Below, piece by piece: positions 13,508-16,788 of a stretch of 16,788 bases of DNA (its first letter is position 1; each line of letters opens with the position of its first letter). Source of the stretch: Acetobacteraceae bacterium (GTDB lineage: Bacteria; Pseudomonadota; Alphaproteobacteria; Acetobacterales; Acetobacteraceae). The stretch is taken from positions 1-16,788 of the forward strand of contig DAHUXX010000244.1 in NCBI GenBank assembly GCA_027306955.1. Direction: 5' to 3'. The notes beneath the pieces are model-generated. The model was given only the letters and a program-made list of their open reading frames with translations, had not been told where the DNA came from and made no database searches. The translations under genes and the position numbers were made by a program.

Positions 13508-14836
13508 ATGGGCGGCAAGCTGCGTCGTCGGGCGGTCATAACAGGGGCCGCGGGAATGCTTGCCCTGCCTGGCAAGGCGCCCGCCGCGGTGGGTGCCAAG
13601 CCGCTCTCCGGCGTCACCCTGAACGTTTCCTGCTGGAACGCGCCGTATCCGCAGTTCCTCAAGAAATACATTCCCGAATTCGAACAGGAAACCGGCGCGC
13701 GCGTCGTCTACACCACGCCCGCCTTCCCCATTTACAACCAGCGCATGGATATCGCGCTGGCGACGCACAGCGACGCCTATGACGTGATCAACGTCACCTT
13801 CATCTATATCGGCCGCTGGGTCGGCGCAGGCTGGATGACGCCGCTCGATCCCCTCATCGCCGACCCGAAGCTCACGCCCGCCAACTGGGATCCCAAGGAT
13901 TTCCTTCCGGGCATCGAGGCCGCGTTCCGCGACGCCAAGGGCCAGCTCTGCGCCGTCCCCTGGATCGCCGACGTCATGATGGGCGGTGCCGCGCGCTACG
14001 ACCTGATCCGCGCCGCCGGCCTGACCATGCCCGACACGTTCGACGAGATGCACAAGATGCTGGCCGCGGTCTCGCACAAGGACGGGCTGCCCGGCTTCGT
14101 CGTCGAGAATCATTACGGCTGGACCTTCCTCGGCTACCTGCAGGGCTTCGGCGCCAACGTGTTCCGCGCCCCGCCGCACGACCTGATGCCGGTGCTCGAC
14201 ACGCCGGAGGCGGTGCAGGCCGCGGAGTTCTTCGCCACCATCATGCGCGACTACGGCCCGCGCGGCGCGCTGTCCTACACCTACGACCAGGTCACCGCGG
14301 CGCTGAAGGCGGCGAAGGTCATCTACAGCACGGAGAACGAGGCCTTCGTGACGCAGATGGCGCAGAAGGGCGCCGCCGCCGCCCCGACCTGCGGCTTCTC
14401 GCTGTTCCCCAAGGGGCCGGCCGGGCGCTTCCCGCAGATCGCGACGCATGGCTGGGGCATCCCCGCCGGTTCGCGCAAGAAGGACGCGGCGTGGCAGTTC
14501 ATCGCCTGGGCCATGTCGAAGAAACTGCTGCTCAGGATGTTCCGCGAGCAGGGCTGGAGCTCCGTGACCCGCCGCTCGATCATCGACCTCCCGGAATTCC
14601 ACGCCAAGCTCAATTATAACGGTTTCGATGTCGCAAAGATCTACCTTGAGACGCTGAACCTCGCGGACAAGGGCTACATGGCCTACCGCACCGTGCCCGC
14701 CTATCCGCAGATTGACCGGCAGATCAACATCGCGCTGCAGAGCGTGATCTCCGGCGAGAAGAAGGCTGCCCAGGCCATGAAGGACGCGCAGCACAACTCG
14801 CTCGAGGCGCTGCGCCGCGCCGGCGTCAAGCTCTGA
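13508..14836 (+). CDS. ABC transporter solute-binding protein (family 1)
   Basis: A 442-aa periplasmic binding protein, the usual length for carbohydrate-type (family 1, PF01547/PF13416-like) receptors. The N-terminus KLRRRAVITGAAGMLALPG is Tat-like, with consecutive arginines (6-8), a short hydrophobic stretch and a likely cleavage after an Ala-rich APAAVGA region near residue 30; Sec export is the alternative. The mature part has LNVSCWNAPYPQFLKKYIPE, FEQETGARVVYTT, DVINVTFIYIGRWVGAGWM and the late HGWGIPAGSRKKDAAWQFI motif seen in sugar/polyol binding proteins. GGGAGG (13497-13502) decides the start. The gene is first of an importer operon, 10 nt before the MalF-like gene, and divergent from the unknown gene/APC pair. 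The ligand (sugar, polyol or other) is unknown. Confidence 0.92.
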   Translation: MGGKLRRRAVITGAAGMLALPGKAPAAVGAKPLSGVTLNVSCWNAPYPQFLKKYIPEFEQETGARVVYTTPAFPIYNQRMDIALATHSDAYDVINVTFIYIGRWVGAGWMTPLDPLIADPKLTPANWDPKDFLPGIEAAFRDAKGQLCAVPWIADVMMGGAARYDLIRAAGLTMPDTFDEMHKMLAAVSHKDGLPGFVVENHYGWTFLGYLQGFGANVFRAPPHDLMPVLDTPEAVQAAEFFATIMRDYGPRGALSYTYDQVTAALKAAKVIYSTENEAFVTQMAQKGAAAAPTCGFSLFPKGPAGRFPQIATHGWGIPAGSRKKDAAWQFIAWAMSKKLLLRMFREQGWSSVTRRSIIDLPEFHAKLNYNGFDVAKIYLETLNLADKGYMAYRTVPAYPQIDRQINIALQSVISGEKKAAQAMKDAQHNSLEALRRAGVKL

Positions 14837-14846
14837 GCGAGGCGGC

Positions 14847-15746
14847 ATGAGCGCGGGCGCCGGCTGGGCCCGCGCGCAGCGCCGCGCCTTCCTGCTCGGC
14901 CTCGCCCCCGCGCTCATCGTGCTCGCCGCGGTGACCGTGGGGCCGGCGGTCTATCTGGTCGCGACCAGCCTCACGCCGCTGACGCCGGTCAAGCCAGGCA
15001 GCGGCCTCGACTTCTCGCACCCGCTCGGCAACTACATCCAGGCGCTGTTCCAGAGCAGCTTCCCGCATTCCGTGCTGCTGCAGGCCGAGCTCTCGGTGCT
15101 GACGGTGGGCATGCAGACGCTCGCGGGCGTCGGCCTGGCACTCCTGCTCGACGTCGAGTCGCGCTGGATGGAGGTGCTGCGCACCGGCTTCCTGGTGCCG
15201 ATGGTGCTGCCGCCGATCGTGGTCGCGATCATCTGGAAGGTGCTGACCACGCCCGATGTCAGCCCGGCCTACTCGCTGCTCGCCTGGTTCGGCCTGCGCC
15301 CGGGCTCGCTGGTGACGAACCCCGTGACGGCGCTGCCGCTGATCGCCTTCGCCGACACCTGGGAGTGGTTTCCCTTCACCATGCTGATGGTGCTGGCGGC
15401 GTTGCAGATGCAGCCGCGCGAGCAGCTCGAGGCGGCGCGGATCGACGGCGCGAACAGCCGCCAGATGTTCTGGCATGTCCGCCTGCCCTTCATCCGCCCG
15501 GCGCTGACCGTCGCCGTGCTGTTCCGCCTCATCGACAGCATCAAGGCGTTCCCGCTGATCTACGTGCTGACCGATGGCGGACCCGGCCGCGCGACGGAGG
15601 TCACCAACTATTACGCCTTCATACAGACCTTCAACTTCGCCTATTGGGGCTATGGCAGCGCCATCGCCACGATGATGGTCGCCGGCGTGTTCGCCCTCAG
15701 CCTGCTGATCGGGCGCCTCGGCTTCGGGCGTGACGAGGATGCCTAG
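14847..15746 (+). CDS. ABC transporter permease (MalF/UgpA type)
   Basis: A 299-aa inner-membrane permease of the carbohydrate-uptake-1 type, about six helices. The first is FLLGLAPALIVLAAVTVGPAV (about 15-35), then a periplasmic loop and a cluster from about 80. The cytoplasmic EAA loop that docks to the ATPase is EQLEAARIDGANSRQMFWHV (about 192-211) followed by RLPFIRPAL. The end YVLTDGGPGRATEVTNYYAF is conserved in MalF-like proteins. GAGGCGGC precedes the ATG, which stands 10 nt after the binding-protein stop. Its own end overlaps the next permease by 8 or 17 nt depending on that gene's start. It is expected to pair with the following gene as a heterodimer. Confidence 0.92.
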   Translation: MSAGAGWARAQRRAFLLGLAPALIVLAAVTVGPAVYLVATSLTPLTPVKPGSGLDFSHPLGNYIQALFQSSFPHSVLLQAELSVLTVGMQTLAGVGLALLLDVESRWMEVLRTGFLVPMVLPPIVVAIIWKVLTTPDVSPAYSLLAWFGLRPGSLVTNPVTALPLIAFADTWEWFPFTMLMVLAALQMQPREQLEAARIDGANSRQMFWHVRLPFIRPALTVAVLFRLIDSIKAFPLIYVLTDGGPGRATEVTNYYAFIQTFNFAYWGYGSAIATMMVAGVFALSLLIGRLGFGRDEDA

Positions 15747-16539
15747 GCGCCACCGCGCCGCCGAGTGGGCGGGCACGCTGCTGCTGCTGCTGGTGCTGCT
15801 GCCGGCGCTGTGGCTGGTGCAGATGTCGTTCCGCACCGAGGCCTCGATCACCAACGGCACCTTCGGGCCCACGCTGGGCAATTACGCGGCCCTGGCCGGT
15901 GGCGGCTTTCCCGCTTCCTTCGCCAACAGCATCGTCGCCAGCACCGTCGCCACGCTGCTGTCGCTGCTGCTCGGCGTGCCGGCGGCCTATGCGCTCACCC
16001 GCGGCGCCATCCGCCGCCGCCGCGGCATCGCGATGTGGGTGCTGGTGACGCGCATGGCGCCGCCCATCGCCTTCACCCTGCCGTTCTTCCTCGCCTTTTC
16101 CTGGCTCGGCATGATCGACACGGTGAGCGGCCTGGTCGTGGTCTACCTCACCTTCGATCTCGCGATGGTGATCTGGACCATGCGCAGCTTCTTCGCCGCC
16201 ATCCCGCCCTCGCTCGAGGAAGCCGCCTGGATCGACGGCGCCGGCGTCTGGGGCGCGTTCCTGCGCGTGGTGCTGCCGCTCTCGGCACCCGGGCTCGCTG
16301 CCACCGGCATCCTCTGCTTCATCATGTCGTGGAATGATTTCTTCTTCGCACTGATCCTCACGCGCACCAACGCGATGACGGCACCGGTCGCGATCGTGAA
16401 CTTCATGCAGTATGCCGGCTGGGAGTGGGGCAAGATCGCGGCGGCCGGCGTGCTGGTGCTGCTGCCCGTCCTCGCCTTCACCATGCTCACCCGCCGTTAC
16501 CTCGTCCGCGGCCTCACCGCCGGCGGCGTCAAGGAATAG
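15730..16539 (+). CDS. ABC transporter permease (MalG/UgpE type)
   Basis: A 269-aa inner-membrane permease, partner of the preceding gene. The first helix is leucine-rich (GTLLLLLVLLPALWLV, about 15-30). The middle has the MalG-like region TRMAPPIAFTLPFFLAFSWL (about 107-126), and the EAA loop is SLEEAAWIDGAGVWGAFLRV (about 161-180) followed by VLPLSAPGLAATG. The start is ambiguous: GTG at 15730 (17-nt overlap, no clear ribosome site) or ATG at 15739 (8-nt overlap, GAGG directly against the ATG). Both give the same core; the family length fits either. No ATP-binding subunit follows within the window, so it is encoded further downstream or elsewhere. Confidence 0.9.
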   Translation: MTRMPRRHRAAEWAGTLLLLLVLLPALWLVQMSFRTEASITNGTFGPTLGNYAALAGGGFPASFANSIVASTVATLLSLLLGVPAAYALTRGAIRRRRGIAMWVLVTRMAPPIAFTLPFFLAFSWLGMIDTVSGLVVVYLTFDLAMVIWTMRSFFAAIPPSLEEAAWIDGAGVWGAFLRVVLPLSAPGLAATGILCFIMSWNDFFFALILTRTNAMTAPVAIVNFMQYAGWEWGKIAAAGVLVLLPVLAFTMLTRRYLVRGLTAGGVKE

Positions 16540-16788
16540 CGCAGGCAGGCCCACGCCGCCCCACCCCACCCCGCCCCCGAATCGTCGCCGCGAGCGGCGG
16601 GTCTGCAACAAGGAGATCGGAACGGCGCCAGATCGAGCCTCAACTTAAATTATCCCGCCCGCGCGCAACACGGTCGCCGTGCGGAGGATTTGCCGCTCCC
16701 GTCCACCGGTGCCGCACCTCGGATTCTCCTCGTTCCATTCCGTCAGTGGTAAAAATCTGACACTCGGCACCCACCGGCCATGGCCTGT
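16540..16788. other. Non-coding tail after the importer permeases
   Basis: No convincing gene lies in these 249 bp. A C-rich stretch (about 16556-16578) is followed by a weak hairpin CGCCG-CGAG-CGGCG (16586-16599) with no T-run, so I do not call a terminator. An AAGGAGAT at 16610-16617 resembles a ribosome site but no suitable start follows. The sequence becomes less GC-rich around CAACTTAAATTATCC and again near 16750, which is promoter-like. A transcript break before a further gene is plausible. Confidence 0.4.
16742..16761. promoter_or_regulatory. Inverted repeat GTCAG-N10-CTGAC: possible operator
   Basis: Two perfect 5-bp arms flank an AT-rich 10-bp centre TGGTAAAAAT, in a region otherwise rich in GC and without a gene. 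Arms of this length and spacing fit a dimeric helix-turn-helix regulator. It may govern a gene just beyond the right edge; with 5-bp arms, chance remains possible. Confidence 0.3.

Noticed and set aside
11340..13541. Open plus-strand frame of over 700 codons opposite the APC permease and the unknown 215-aa gene
   Set aside because: The translation is a low-complexity Arg/Gly/His/Gln-rich shadow, while the minus strand encodes a clear multi-helix permease. Long antisense frames are expected at this GC content.
13455..13541. A 29-codon reading frame (MTAQATVDNAARKKG...) overlapping the start of the binding-protein gene
   Set aside because: Its ATG lies within the predicted -10 element, it has no ribosome site and no recognisable content; probably chance.
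15778..15812. Run of CTG/GTG codons resembling a trinucleotide repeat
   Set aside because: It encodes the leucine-rich first membrane helix of the MalG-like permease and is explained by codon bias.
16586..16599. Hairpin CGCCG-CGAG-CGGCG after the last permease
   Set aside because: Only five base pairs and no T-tract; such stems are common in 70% GC DNA.

Overview
The window is compact, about 70% GC and almost wholly coding. Its house style (GC-rich third positions, GTGA/ATGA stop-start overlaps, a small protein with the GHNGGPPL motif, typical alphaproteobacterial homologues) suggests a chromosomal segment of a high-GC alphaproteobacterium, possibly of the Acetobacteraceae/Rhodospirillales kind; that placement is inference. 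I see no rRNA, tRNA, CRISPR array, insertion sequence or phage gene.

Layout: 1-223 holds perhaps the tail of an upstream gene. 224-1405 (+) is a thiolase. It converges on a minus-strand pair: an FMN-dependent alpha-hydroxy acid dehydrogenase (1418-2506) and a DUF445 membrane protein (2577-3854). From a 154-bp divergent spacer starts the most distinctive block, five plus-strand genes each overlapping the next by 1-4 nt: an alpha/beta hydrolase whose nucleophile serine reads as isoleucine (4009-4719), an N-carbamoyl-D-amino acid hydrolase with an intact Glu-Lys-Cys triad (4716-5663), a fumarylacetoacetate-hydrolase-fold enzyme (5660-6850), a LysE/RhtB exporter (6847-7467) and a luciferase-like flavin oxidoreductase (7467-8489). 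Together they look like a catabolic pathway for a carbamoylated or ring-opened nitrogen compound. The parts list recalls the Rut pyrimidine pathway but uses different families; the substrate cannot be read from sequence.

8464-10138 (-) is a membrane-quality operon: a QmcA-type SPFH protein, an NfeD-type OB-fold protein and a small two-helix membrane protein. Next is a divergent pair, a 78-aa GHNGGPPL protein (-) and an XRE-cupin regulator (+, 10473-11063). Their start codons are only 27 bp apart, with overlapping promoters, a probable leaderless start and a palindromic candidate operator.

11073-13391 (-) holds an APC-family amino-acid/amine permease and an unrecognised 215-aa protein. Divergent from them is an ABC importer of the carbohydrate type (binding protein plus two MalF/MalG-like permeases, 13508-16539). 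Its ATPase is not in the window. The last 249 bp carry no convincing gene but include a 20-bp inverted repeat that could control a gene further on. The best leads are the nucleophile-less hydrolase in its coupled operon, the leaderless autoregulation candidate at the XRE gene, and two leader hairpins that overlap Shine-Dalgarno sequences.
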